Positions 21,019-32,940 of a stretch of 64,000 nt of DNA are shown here, one piece after another. Below the pieces are notes generated by a model, which did no database searches, was not told the DNA's origin, and saw only the letters and a list, made by a program, of their open reading frames with translations. The DNA comes from Prinia subflava (Eukaryota > Chordata > Aves > Passeriformes > Cisticolidae): contig NW_026960612.1 in NCBI RefSeq assembly GCF_021018805.1, positions 992,001 to 1,056,000 of the forward strand, read 5' to 3'. Each line of letters starts with the position of its first letter. Positions within the stretch are counted from its first letter, which is position 1. The translations under genes and the position numbers were made by a program.

Positions 21019-24000
21019 TTACAGACGTTTCAGCCTCAGCTTTGTTGGTCTAAAAGTTTTTACAGCCCACGACTGGACTTTACGAGGGACCTTCTTCACA
21101 CGCGTGTAGTGTATCCAGGGTTCCACTCTAGCCACTTTGACTGCTGTAAAGGTGGTTAGCAGTACCTGATGGGGACTAGTCTATTTCTCTTTTAGTGGTT
21201 CTTCGTTCCAGGTTTTGATGTATACCTCATCTCCTGGTTCGATATTGTGGACTGGATTCTCCAGGGCCAGTGGTCTGTTCTACACGAGAACACTTCGAAG
21301 CCGAGCTAGAGTTTTCTCGAGGGACAGAACATAATTATACACATCTTGTTTCTCTGTGACATGAACATTTGGATTGGGGTTAGGAGATTCATATGGTTTC
21401 TCATACAATATTTTATAAGGACTAACTGACATCCCACTCCTAGGTTTTATCCGAACCCTCAGCAATGCGATCGGCAAAGCCTGTGGCCACTGCAGTTTGG
21501 CTTCCTGGCATATTTTACTGATCTGCTTCTTCAGTGTCTGGTTCATTCTTTCTACTTGCCTACTTGACTGGGGTCTCTATGGTGTGTGGAGGTCCCAAGA
21601 TATTCTCAATAACTTGCTTACCCCTTGTACTACCGTGGCTATGAAGTGTGGGCCTCTGTCTGATATCTCTAGGGGCACCCTAAACTTGGGAATGATCTCC
21701 TGTAATAACTACTTAACTGTTTCCTTTGCTTGGTTTGTGCGACAGGGAAGGGCTTCTGGCCATCCAGAAAACGTGTCAACCCCTACTAACAGGTATTTGT
21801 ATCCCCGAGTTTTTGGCAGTTCTGCAAAATCTACTTGCCAATAGTCTCTTGGTTCTATTCCTATCCGAATTCTGCCTAACTGTGCCTTTCGTCTAGCTAT
21901 GGGATTGTTTTCCAGACAGATTTCACATTTAGACATTACTGACTTGGCCATTGTTTGCATCTGTACTGAGATTAGGTATTGTCTTAACTACTTTACCAAC
22001 GCTTCTGCACCTCAGTGACACTCATTATGTTTTACCTGTAAAATTTTTCTCATTACCAAAGGAGGTACCACTATTTGCCCTTGTGCGGTTACATACCACC
22101 CTTCTGCGTTCTTCTGTGCCTTCAGCAGTTGTGCTAGTCTGTCATCTTCGATTGTATAGTTTGGCTTCGGAGGCAAATTAAATTGAGAGATATTAAGTCT
22201 TGATGGTATCAATGCCATTGTTTTCTGCACCTCTCGCGCTACCTGACGGGCTGCTCAATCTGCTTTTAGATTTCTTTTACAAATTTTGGAGTTGCCTGAT
22301 TGATGTGCCTTGCAGTGCATGATTGCTACTGGTTCAGGTTTTTGTACTGCATCTATCAATTGTAGGACTGCATCTTGATGTTTAATATTTGTCCCTTGGG
22401 AGGACAGCAGTCCTCTTTCTTTCTATAAAGCTCCGTGTACATGCACTACTCTGAAAGCATATTTGGAGTCAGTCTAAATATTCACTGTCTTCACTCAGCT
22501 TGAGTGCTCTGGTTAATGCGATTAGTTCTGCCCTTTGTGCAGACGTGTTAGGTGGTAGTGATTTTGCTTCTATTACTACATCAATTGTAGTTACCGCATA
22601 TCCCGCGTATCTGGCTCCGTTCTCCATGAAGCTGTTTCTATCTGTAAAGAGTTCTCACTCTGGTTGCTCTAGGGGGACATCCTTCAGATCTGTTCTTGCT
22701 GAATAAGTGTGCTCGATGACTTCTAGACAGTCATGCTCTAATGGACTTTCCTCAGCTGTGGCACTTAGAAATAGAGCTGGATTCAAGAGGTTAGTTGTTT
22801 TTAGTGCAACGTCATCCTGCTCAGTCAGGGTTACCTGAAACTTCATCATCCGGCTTGGAGAGAGCTAATGGCCCCCCTTTTGTTCTAGGACTGTAGTTAC
22901 CATGTGTGGCACATAGACATCTATGCGTCTTCTCATTGTGAGCTTCCTGGCTTCCTGTATCAGCAGCACGGTAGCTGCCACTGCCCGCAGACATGAAGGC
23001 CATCTAGTACTTACGTTGTCGAGTTGTTTGGAAAAGTAACCTACTGGCCTTTTCCAGCTTCCCAGTCGTTGGGTCAGGACTCCCAGTGCCAGTCGCTGCT
23101 TTTCATGCACGTACAGCTGAAAGTCTTTAGACAGATCAGGTAACCCCAAAGCAGGAGCAGTTGTCAGTGCTTCCTTTAACTTCTGGAAGGCCTCTTTCTG
23201 TGGTTTGCCCCAGGTGAACGGCTGCGTCTTCTGAGCTTCGTACAAGGGTTTTGCAATTAGTCCATAGTCCATGATCCACAGGCGACACCACCCAGTCATT
23301 CTAAGGAAGATCCGCAGCTCGTGTAGATTCTGGGGCTCTGGAATAGCACAGATAGCTTGAATACGATTAGTACCCAGTTTTCTCTGCTCTTGTGAGATTT
23401 TACATCTCAGGTAAATCACAGTCTGTTGGGCAATTTGTGCTTTTTCTCTGGATACCTTATACCCTCCCATTCCTAATGAATTTAAGATCTCAGTGGTTAC
23501 TTTTATGCAGGTCATTTCTTCCTCTGTTGCAATCAAAATGTCATCTACATACTGGAGTAATAAATATTGGTCTCTTGGTACTTGCCCTTCTCTGGTCTAG
23601 ATTTCCAGTTCTTTTGCCAGTTGACTTCCAAAGAGAGTGGGGGACCTCTTGTACCCCATTGGTAATCGAGTCCAGGTGAGCTGAGGTTTTTTTCTACTTT
23701 CTGGATGTTCCCACTCAAAGGCAAATAGTTTCCTACTTTCTTGGTCAAGGGGTATACAGAAGAAAGCATCTTTTAAGTCAATTACAGTAAACCATTTATA
23801 TATCTCTTTTACGGATGCTAACAATGTATAGAGATTGGCAACTACTGGATGAATGTCTTTTGTTATTTCATTTATACTTCTTAAATCTTGTACAAGTCTA
23901 TACTTACCATTGGGTTTCTTCACTGGGAAAATTGGGGTGTTGTATTCTGATTTACATTCTTCTAGAATTCGATATTTTAAAAATTTATCAATGGTCTTTG

Positions 24001-24540
24001 TTATTCCCTGTCGTGCTTCTGGTTTTATAGGGTATTGTTTGATTCGTACAGCCTTTGCTCCTTCTTTTAACTCTACATGTACCGGTTGTGCCAATTTAGA
24101 TTTTCCAGGTACATCTGTTTCCCAGACAGAGGGAATTACTGCATCTTCTATTTCTTTAGGAATATTAGAAATTGGTTTTTCTTTTATCATCAAAATCTTT
24201 CCTGTCTTAGACTCTGGAATTTTCATTACGAGTTCACCATTCTCAAAAGTAATTACTGCCTCCAGTGCTGCTAGTAGATCGCGCCCTAAGAGTGGAGTTG
24301 GGCAGTCTGGCATGTATAAGAATTCATGGGTCAAGATCTTATCTTCAAAGCTCAATTCTAGGGGTTGCAAGAATGGCCGTACCTCCTCCTTCCCTGTGGC
24401 TCCAATGACTGCTGCTGACTTGTTCTCGATTTTCCCTTCAAGATAATTTAGTACAGAATGTGTGGCCCCCGTGTCAATGAGAAAATCTACGTCTTTTCTT
24501 TCTAAATGCAAAGTCACCATGGGCTCCCTTGATCCTGGCT
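21019..24540 (-). pseudogene. pol: pro-pol of provirus G, many stops
   Basis: Protease DTGATHS (about 24455-24475), then RT with LPMG and YVDD (23540-23551), RNase H (FTD near 22640, AEL, TDSKY, KAD), and integrase with CEIC, WQVDFAEL, SDRGPHF and VERMN (21520-21940). Internal stops on plus coordinates start at 23597, 22865, 22655, 22474, 22423, 22255, 22012, 21988, 21709, 21577, 21280 and 21181. The natural end is TAA at 21019-21021. Many stops occupy tryptophan positions of the family. Several glycines next to them read Arg or Glu, for example in the region after the second integrase aspartate. A frameshift separates the RNase H halves. Confidence 0.87.
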
Positions 24541-24599
24541 CTCTCTCATGTAAAACCATGACCCTGGCTACACCATCCAGCTGATGCTCACTACTTTGA

Positions 24600-26541
24600 T
24601 TAAACATACTGTCTAACTGAGGCTGACCATTCTGGCTAAACCGGTTTGGACACTCCTTTTTCCAGGGTCCTTCCATCCGACAATATGCACACTGATTCAG
24701 ACCTAATCTACCATGACTAGAACCTCTGCCAAAGCTACCTCTATTAACGCCACAACCACCTCTACCACGTCCCCGCCCTTGTCTCTGTAAAACTGCCAAA
24801 AGGCTTTGCCCCTGTTTCTTGACAATTTCTCTGTCCCTGTTATTATAAACTTTCTAGGCAACCTCTAGGAGTTTATCTAAGTTTCTTAACTCTTCACCTT
24901 CCAGTTTCTGTAGCTTTTTCCTAATATCTTCCTGTGCCTGACCCAGAAAAATAAAGGCAAGCTGAGTTCTTCTTTGCTCACTGTCTACTTGAAGATCAGT
25001 ATATCTTCTAGCTGCTTTCTTAAGTCTTTCTAGAAAGGCAGTGGGAGATTCTTTCTTTTCTTGTCGAATTTCATACAACTTAGACTAGTTCATACTCTTA
25101 GGTATTGCCTGTTGAACACCAACTGAAATCTACTCCTGATATCTCTTTAGCTTTAACATATCCACTCCAGAGGGGTCATTAGCATTCCACTCTGGGTCTG
25201 CAGTGGGAAAATTATAATCCAGTGTCCCTGTCACCAAACTATTTCGTATGTCTTCTCTAGCTCTTTCTCTTGCTGCTCGAAGAACTATATCTCTCTCTGT
25301 CTCATCCATCAGAGTGTCTAATATGACATGAATATCTTCCTAATCAGGGTTCTGAGTTTTCATTATCATCTTAACCACACGAGCTACCTTAGCTGGGTTT
25401 TCTCTATACGTTCCGGCTGATTGTTTCCATATAACTAAATCAGCAGGTGAAAAGGGTATCTTTACAAAGACGGGTCCATTAGTTCCCACCCCTTGCCTTA
25501 GTGGTGCAATAATCGTTCTCTTTTGTTTGCCTGATTTTAATATACTTTTTCTTGCCTGAGGCCACTCTAGGGCCAGTTTTCCTCGTGTTCGGTGAGCTAC
25601 TGGGGCGTCTAGTTCATCTGCTTCACTGTCACTACTTTCCATTTTATCTGTCTTCTTCACATTCCCTCTTTGCTTCCGCCTCACAATCACATCTTGGACA
25701 GGTGAATCTGGCGGGGGGGGGGGGGGTACAGGGGGGCAGACAGGCCAGAAGCTGGTGAAGGAGGTGTAGGTGGGAGCGGAGGGTACCCTTGAGCTGGTGT
25801 TAGAGGGGGGATAAATCTTTCAGCGGGTGTGGGCGGGGGAGCAGGATAGCTTTGAGCAGGTGTATGTGGAGAAGGGGGGGTTCTCTGAGCAGGCGGAGGA
25901 GGGGCAGGCACCTGGGCAGGCGGAGGAGGGGCAAGCGGAGGAGCGGCTGGCACAGGCAGAGGAGGATAATTACCTTCAGCAGACAAAGGTGGGGGTGAAA
26001 CACATTGTGCTGGCGCGAGCGAGGGGGGTGTAAGAGAATCAGGTGGGGTCAGGGTGAGCGGGGTAGAACTTGGTGTTGAGGGGGCCGTGGTGGTTCCGGG
26101 AGCCATGGGAGATACCAATAATTCCGATTCCAGTTCATCTCTTTTTTCCCCTAAAATTTCACTTAAAACTGCATGTTCCATACAATGCTTATTTTGGACG
26201 CAAGCCAGACACTTATTATTCTCAAGCTTCATTGCTTTCATTTTGTCAAGCCACAAAACCGGTTTCTCAAGCAAGCACAGAAATAAGTCAATATATGGTA
26301 ATTGTTCTACCCTTCCATCTTGTGTACAAAGCGATCTAAGTTGCATAATAACCTTCACATCAAAAGACCCGTTTTTCGGCCACCTCTGATTTTCAGGCAA
26401 AGCGTATTTTGGCCAGTGAACATTACAATATTCAATCAACTTATCTTTTCGTAATTCCTGACCGAAGTTCCCCTCTTTCCAATGTGCCAACAAACAACCC
26501 AACGGAGAAGAACTTGGTATAGAGGCATTATTGCTGCCCAA
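24600..26541 (-). pseudogene. gag: gag of provirus G
   Basis: Starts Met-Gly (myristoylation type). A gamma-type matrix follows (26100-26541), then a very proline-rich linker with PLYPPPP. A run of 14 C on the minus strand (25713-25726) forces a frame change into capsid (open 25343-25690). Capsid continues past TAG at 25340, 25130, 25085 and 24854. The nucleocapsid has one zinc knuckle (24650-24691) in which the usual His after Gly is Pro (EGPWKKEC). No gag terminator separates it from pro-pol, which continues in the same frame. The gag-pol boundary given is approximate. Confidence 0.82.
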
Positions 26542-26851
26542 AACCTTTTAACCCTTTTAGTTTCTCTATATTACAGATACATAAAAACCACAGATGCCGA
26601 ACCTGCAACGCTTTCGCGATGTCTGACCGACGGCTGCCTAGGCAATACCACCAGGAATTCCTTTTGCCCAACCAAGCGTAGCTTTCGCTGCGTCTTAATG
26701 GCAGGCCCCCAGACCAGAGAATAAAGAACCTTACCTCTCACCAGGGGTCATTGTGAGCGGCGAGGGTCGCGGCTCCGATGGGCTCCCCGAGAAATCACCC
26801 GGTGTTGGCTGGAGCGTGATCGGGTCGTGGGGTCCTGGCTGCGCCCACAAG

Positions 26852-26869
26852 GTCCCATCTGGGTCGCCA
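26852..26869 (-). promoter_or_regulatory. Primer-binding site of G, tRNA-Arg-like
   Basis: The minus strand reads TGGCGACCCAGATGGGAC four bases after the 5' LTR. It resembles the 3' ends of some arginine tRNAs; this is my inference. Confidence 0.55.
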
Positions 26870-26873
26870 AAAA

Positions 26874-27325
26874 TGTTAGCGTAGGAAAACATATAACCAC
26901 ACGAAGGCGATCATATGCGGTTCTTTATTCAAGCGCGCGGGACACAGGGGTGATGATACACCCAAATCTGATGTCTAAAGAATACAGAGTCGATTCGTGA
27001 TTTTTATAGTTTAAATTATACACATGTTAACTAACCTCCACCCCTAGATACTGATTATCTTATTCCTTAGTTACTATCTTAAATCATACCTACGCTTCTA
27101 CCCTGATCCACACTTGATTTGGTTAAAACAATGCTTCTCAATTATCCCCTGAGTTGCAGTCACACTTGATTCGGTCATTACAATAGCATGGAGCTGTTTG
27201 CCGAAGCTGACGCTTGTTCCGAGCTGAGCTGCGTCCTGTTCCAGTTGTATGTTCTCTACTTTCCTCCCCCCACACATACCTCAACTTAACCCAGAAATTA
27301 TATTTTTTTTAACCCTCCACCAACA
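26874..27325 (-). repeat. 5' LTR of provirus G
   Basis: 452 bp, pairs with 19977-20428. Followed on the plus strand by CCTT (27326-27329). Confidence 0.93.
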
Positions 27326-28424
27326 CCTTCCCAAAGAAAATTACAGACTTTGACATCTTACCAAGGTGAAAGAAAGGTATCATAATGATACAAAGATGAG
27401 AAAACTCTGCACTACAGAATCTCTCAGGTACCCAAATATTTCTGATTAATTAAGAAGGGCCACCAAATTCATGTGCTGTCATGTTACTACTATACACCCC
27501 AGAACAGGCATAAAAACATAAGTTCCTCATCTTCTACATAAGAAGTCATTCAAATTTTGTCTGCGGGAGTTTTTCTTAGAATTTATTAGGTCTGTGTTAA
27601 GTTTTCAGTAAAGGGATAATCTTCTGTTCAACATCAGAGAACACAAGGGCTTTGAAAATCTTCTATTAGTCATACAGACACTTTTACAACATTTAAAGGT
27701 TTTCCCTTTTCAGGAGCAAGCTCGTAATTTGAAGTTTGTTTGATTTCTCTTGACCTAATTTTATGTCATACATGTAAACAAAAATACCTCAGAGACAAAT
27801 GGGGAAATAAACATATTTTGGCTCTGCAGAGCTAAGATGCAACATTCACATCAGCTTGCATAAGCCAACACAGCATTGCGATGAGTACATTACAATTAGA
27901 ACATTTCAGTACGACACACATAAGGCCAAGATAAAACATAATGAACACGATGGGAAATTACTCCCCAGACAGTTAAATGATGAACTCTCCAGGAACAGGG
28001 CCTGTTTGAAAAACATCTAAAGCAGGTAGGTCTCATGTGCACCACATGCAGGCAGAAAAGATATTTTCTGTTCTTCACAATGCATATATCCACTGATTAG
28101 GGAGCTTTGATGATCCATCTGGTGACACTGAGGGATGTGTTTCCTAGGCACACTGGAGGGCCTCTTCCCTCTTATGTAGCTCAGATTCTACAGTACATTC
28201 TAAATTCATTTCATGTGTACATATTGACATTAGATTTTCACACTAAGTACAGACTATTCAACAGCTGCACAGAAAAAATTACCTTTGTTTGTGCTCAGAT
28301 ATTTTAATTAATTTTCAAAGTCGTTTTTTGTCAAAGTACATCAATCACATGCATGCACTTCACTTAATTTGCAGCTCCACAACAATACAGCGAATAGGAC
28401 TAGATTTTCAACTTTTAAACACAC
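27326..28424. other. PAPSS1 intron 8, part right of provirus G
   Basis: AT-rich intronic DNA starting with the right TSD. Nothing else recognised. Confidence 0.7.
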
Positions 28425-28630
28425 CTTGATAAAGGGATGTTCCTTGCATGTCGTTCCCCACTGCCTAGCACAGCGTTCCTCTTTCCTGTGCTCGTAGAAT
28501 TCGGGATTACGGAGAATGGCAATGAGTCAACCTTCATACACCAGTGCAATTGCTGTGCATCCATCAAGCCTTTCTTTGTCTTCTTGAGTAGCTGTTAGCA
28601 CTATAGGCACTGACAGGTTAATAACTCCCC
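28425..28630 (-). pseudogene. PAPSS1: PAPSS1 exon 8 with nonsense codon
   Basis: 206 bp with acceptor CTGCAG and donor GTGTGT. Reads [20 protein letters not shown] to HPFIK, but after VYEG the codon is TGA (28527-28529) where PAPSS1 has arginine: CGA to TGA, a CpG transition. The next residue is also changed (Leu for Arg). Confidence 0.92.
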
Positions 28631-30389
28631 CTGCAGAGGAAAAAAAAAGACCTCTATCCTTAGTAATAGTCATCAATGTTTGTTATGAAAATCTACCTAA
28701 TTAACAGGTTACTTTTAAGGCTGTAAATGTATTACATGACAGGTAGTTGAAACAGTTATTTTGACAGGGATTAAAAAACTTAGAATGAAGTCATGCTTTC
28801 ATAACATACATGTGCTATAAAATTGAGCACACACTGAGGTTTGAGAAAGAGTGAACACAGTACTGAAAATAGCAAGTACTTAGAGGTGCAGAAAAATATT
28901 TAAACTGCAAGGATGCTACGTTTTGGGAATGTCAAATTAATACCTTTCTTAAGAATCTATATAGAAAGTAGAAATACACAAATAAAATTTTAAAATAGAT
29001 CATCTAAAATATTAGGCAAGATTGCTATTGGAGTGGATAATTAGTATAAAGGAAATGATATTCTAAGTAGACATGTTTTTGGTCCCTAAGAAAAAAACAA
29101 TGCAATAAGAGAAAACAAACATACCCAAGTAGTTAAAACACATAATTGAACTATTTCAAAAGGTAATTTTTGTTGTTTACTTAAAACTGTATTCAGATTC
29201 AAGCATTTACCTTTCAGAAAAAACTGCAGAGAAACTGCTGAGTCAGGCAAACATTTTACATAGTTTGTTCAGCTGAATGATTACCAGCTACTTTACTTTT
29301 AAAACTAAGCCAACATAGTTGAATTTTGGGGTTATTTGCAGTCCTCATTTTTAAGCACCGACTTCACTACCAGATGCTGGAAGTCTTGTTTTTCTTTTCT
29401 ACAAGAGTGAGATTTGAGAAAACCAGCGGAATAAATATCATAAGTCTTCTACAAAGGCTTGGGTTCTAATAAGCATATGCCTGAGTGCAAAACTTTTGGG
29501 TGGCCTCCAGGAGAAAAGTCATGGACCCTTTAAAGTTAATGGAGGTTTTGGCATTTGCCAAGACTCTAAGAAAAGGCAAATTTTGCTATTATTTAAGCAA
29601 TACATTTTTTATTAGGAAATTAAATTTCTTAAGAAATTAAAAATTATCAAGCTGGATGAAAAGTTTAAGAGAAAAATAGATCCCCCTTCTTTCACAATGC
29701 AAAATGTATAATGCATGCTGTGCATCTCCTCCTAAGTTCAGTCTTCGCGACCAGAGTTATTTTCAAAGCAACTAGGTCATAAAATTGAATTTGGCAGCAA
29801 TCACAGAGTGGTTTGACACTCCAAAATTGAGAATTTAAAAAAACCTTTTAGTTTGAAGACAAGTAAATAAATATTTCAAAGTATGAAGAAATGTCAAACC
29901 TGTTGATTATTTTGTCCAAGACCAGTAATAAGTATATATCTTCTACATTTTTCTTCAGCCACTGTACAAATAAGAAACTGAGGCAAGGTAGTGAAGCAAG
30001 TCTGTTAAATCACTGATGAACAGAGTGTCAGGATGAGACTTTTGCAGACAACTTTCCCTTTAAAGGGAGACTATCAACACATCTGCACTGATCTCCATAG
30101 CTTAGAAGTCAGTCAGTATGAACACTGCTTTTAAAGCCCAAAGTATCAGATGCATTGCAGGTAATAAACCATTTACATCTCTTCAGAATCAAAGCCCTGC
30201 AAAATGACTGCTGCTGTAAGACCCAGAACTAACACACCAAGCAAGGAGGAAACTGAGGATGTTGGCTTAACTGTTGCCATTGCTGCAAGTAGCAAAGCAT
30301 CTTTAAGGCAATCATATTTTTCTTAAAAGATTTACATGTGTAAGTGCTGTAGTAGATCTCTAAAAAGAGGAAATCAGTAACAGGACATC
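28631..30389. other. PAPSS1 intron 7, part left of solo LTR E2
   Basis: AT-rich intronic DNA ending with GACATC (30384-30389), the left TSD of E2. No other element recognised. Confidence 0.7.
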
Positions 30390-31080
30390 TGTCGGAGTCC
30401 AGGACATCCCTCTGGTCACCCTGGAGGGTTTGGAGACTGGACAGGGGGGTCTGGGATCTGTACAAGGGGGTCAGCTAGCCTCAGAGCCCAGGAGGACACT
30501 GCTTTTGATCCCTGTCCATGGGAGTGAATGCCCACATTATATGAAGAATCACAAGCTGGGAGAATTCAAAATAAGTAGTAGTTAGCTTATCACAGAGTGT
30601 AAATGTAGAATCTAGGATTTTTAGTATATAGGTTTGAAGAGGCAAGATGGAGGAATTGGGGAGTGGTCCTGTCCTCCTTGTTCTTGCTCTCGTCTCCCAT
30701 TTTCTGATGAGTTGGATCACAAGGATTGCTTTAGAGTAGAAATGACATGTTAACATAGGTAGTAAGTATTGGTAAAATTTTGTAAATAAAAAGTATGTTG
30801 TGGATGGTGGTTGGGTCAGGGAGACCGTACATAAGGTCCAGGACCCTCTGATCCACCCCAGTCTGCCACGTGTCCTGCTCTGCTTGGGACGCTTTGCAGA
30901 GCTGAGAAAGAACTAAGAGATAATGAAAGAATAAACAACCTTGGAAACACGGATCAGCAGACTCAGCTTGTCTTCTCTGGCTCTGGCACTGGACCTTTCA
31001 GGCAAGAAAAGCTTGAAAACCCTACATACCTCAGGGGACAGCAACCCCAAGGTGAATCTCAGGAAAAAGCAACCCTGAGA
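30390..31080 (+). mobile_element. Solo LTR, E family copy 2 (E2)
   Basis: A complete 691-bp LTR from TGTCGGAG to CCCTGAGA, flanked by the 6-bp TSD GACATC (30384-30389, 31081-31086). AATAAA lies in the AAAGAATAAACAACC block. This copy defines the ends of the family seen at 1-489 and 52801-53148. The 3' terminus is GA rather than CA, which is unusual. Confidence 0.88.
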
Positions 31081-31171
31081 GACATCTAGAGGAACATAAT
31101 GATTTTATCCAAGCTCAGGACTGAAAATTGTTTCCATCAATAAGTTGCTATTAATCATTACTGGTATTTTT

Positions 31172-31736
31172 TGTTCCGTCGGTGTGCTCACAGAGAGCCA
31201 ACGGGCTCTGTCGCCGCTGGCCCAGACACAGCAACAGAGTGGTAGGGGGTCAGTCTGCGAGCTCGCAAGCAGTACTGACTCCTGTGGGTTCTTTGCCTGG
31301 TAGAGGCTTATGCGAGCGATGGAGATTCGACGGGCAGTGGAAAGAAAGGAGGAAACAATTTCAGACGAACAGAGGGTTTATTGCAAACACCTCCTCAGCC
31401 CGAAACTGCTCGGGGGGAGAGGGGTGAGGGGGGTTTTTGTCCGAAGGATTCGGAGGGGGGGCAAAGGGGGTGGCCAGCCACTGCCAGCCAACCGGGGCAG
31501 GTTGCCAGGGGATACAGATGTAATAGAACATCACTTGGACTAATCAGGGGAAAAATAGGAGGGATTTACAAAGGCGGGAGAAATGACAGGCAGCTAACCG
31601 TGTGCCGCATGACAGGTGCCGGAGTCATGTGAGTTAAACAAAGGAACAATCGAGGGGTGGGGTACAGGGAACCCAACAAGTACAAAAGTATAGAAAGCCT
31701 AACCAATTAAATTAACACACTGCCACATTTGTAACA
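31172..31736 (-). mobile_element. Probable solo LTR, GC-rich, minus strand
   Basis: A compositional island from TGTTCCGTCGG to ACATTTGTAACA with complementary TGTT/AACA ends. A TTTATT (about 31377-31382) would be an AATAAA on the minus strand. I could not find a TSD, so the exact ends are uncertain. Confidence 0.55.
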
Positions 31737-32828
31737 TAGATGAGATACTCAAAACAACAGCAAAAGAAGTTTAAAAAATTGTTATATTGTTATATCTGAA
31801 ACACTCACCTATACAAGGTCTTAAATGCCTTATGAAAATCCTGATTTACAGAAAATTACAGGACAGAACTAGGACCTACAAGCTATTTTAGCAGCTGAAT
31901 ACATTGCACGTCATCTGCACGAGACTTATCATCTGGATGGATGTACAGAAGGCAAATGAAATGAGAACAAAACTAGCAGCCCAAAATTATACTGCAAAAT
32001 AATAGGATGGTATTATGCTGTCTAGGATAGCACCTGGACAAAAGGGAAATATAAGAAGGATGACAGATGTCTGTATCACAGAACTGAGAGAATAGTGACT
32101 TCTTTTTGTTCTGCTATATGTTCTCTAGCAAGACAAGAGTGATGCAAAAAGAAGCATGAATATAGGAAAAAGGCTGGAGTAAAATAGCCTTCAAAGAGGA
32201 ATAAATGAAAAATGACAGAAGATCACAAACTCCAAAATCTGAGGATGCTATGACTTATTCACTATTTTAATAAAATTCTTAGCCAACTGGTAATACAAAA
32301 TTAAATTTATTCATTTAAATCATCCCAGGATAATTACTAAGTCATAGTAAATCAACTACATGTGACAATTGTTCTTACTCAAATTCTGATTTCACACTTG
32401 CAACAGCTCCAGAACTCAAGTCAGTTTGTTGTGCTTTCCTTCATTACTAATACAGAACAAATCTTTTGGTCACAGAACTAAACAGCAATTAAATTGCAAT
32501 GCCAAATTCGAAGATCAATTTCTTCAAAATAAATTAGAAGTGTGCATTTTAGAATTAAATGTTTTTCAAAAATTAATATATTTGAAAAAGATTTTGTAAA
32601 GGCAAAAAGATGAAATATTCAAACTCTAATATGATGGTAGGTATAAAATAATAAAATCATCACGTTTAAAACTGGTTATTATAATATTCAATTATCATAT
32701 GTCAGACCTCAAGTCGTGCACAAGCCTGATAATGTGTTACCATACCACCACTAAGAAGCAAAGCATCAAAAATATTTCAGAAGTATGATGAGTTTTCTCG
32801 GTTTTACAAACGGTGTGTTTTACCCTAC
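31737..32828. other. PAPSS1 intron 7, right part
   Basis: AT-rich sequence without recognised elements. Confidence 0.7.
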
Positions 32829-32940
32829 CGTCAAGGAGACAGTCAAAGTGAAGGCACTGGAGGTATTCTCTCTCTCTCATAAAGCCATTCAGGGGTGTTG
32901 CCCAACCTTCTGCTAGCACTTGTACCCACTGCATATCCAC
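32829..32940 (-). pseudogene. PAPSS1: PAPSS1 exon 7
   Basis: Thirty-seven codons plus one base, open, [20 protein letters not shown] onward to CLLDG. Acceptor ACAAG, donor GTAGGG. Confidence 0.92.

Larger units (their letters stand above)
19977..27325 (-). mobile_element. Provirus G: gammaretrovirus/ERV1-like, G-to-A-rich decay
   Basis: 7,349 bp on the minus strand with 452-bp LTRs (5' LTR 26874-27325, 3' LTR 19977-20428; seven mismatches, about 1.5%) and the 4-bp TSD CCTT, typical of gamma-type elements. Order: LTR, primer site, gag, pro-pol in one continuous frame, a very short env, polypurine tract, LTR. Gag to pol is broken by 16 internal stops, 13 TAG and 3 TGA and no TAA, plus one frameshift between 22474 and 22655. 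Most of env is absent. It sits in PAPSS1 intron 8 in the same orientation as the gene. Confidence 0.93.

Noticed and set aside
31182..31632. Overlapping 77-83 codon plus-strand frames
   Set aside because: GC-rich probable solo LTR on the opposite strand; three overlapping frames with no domain.
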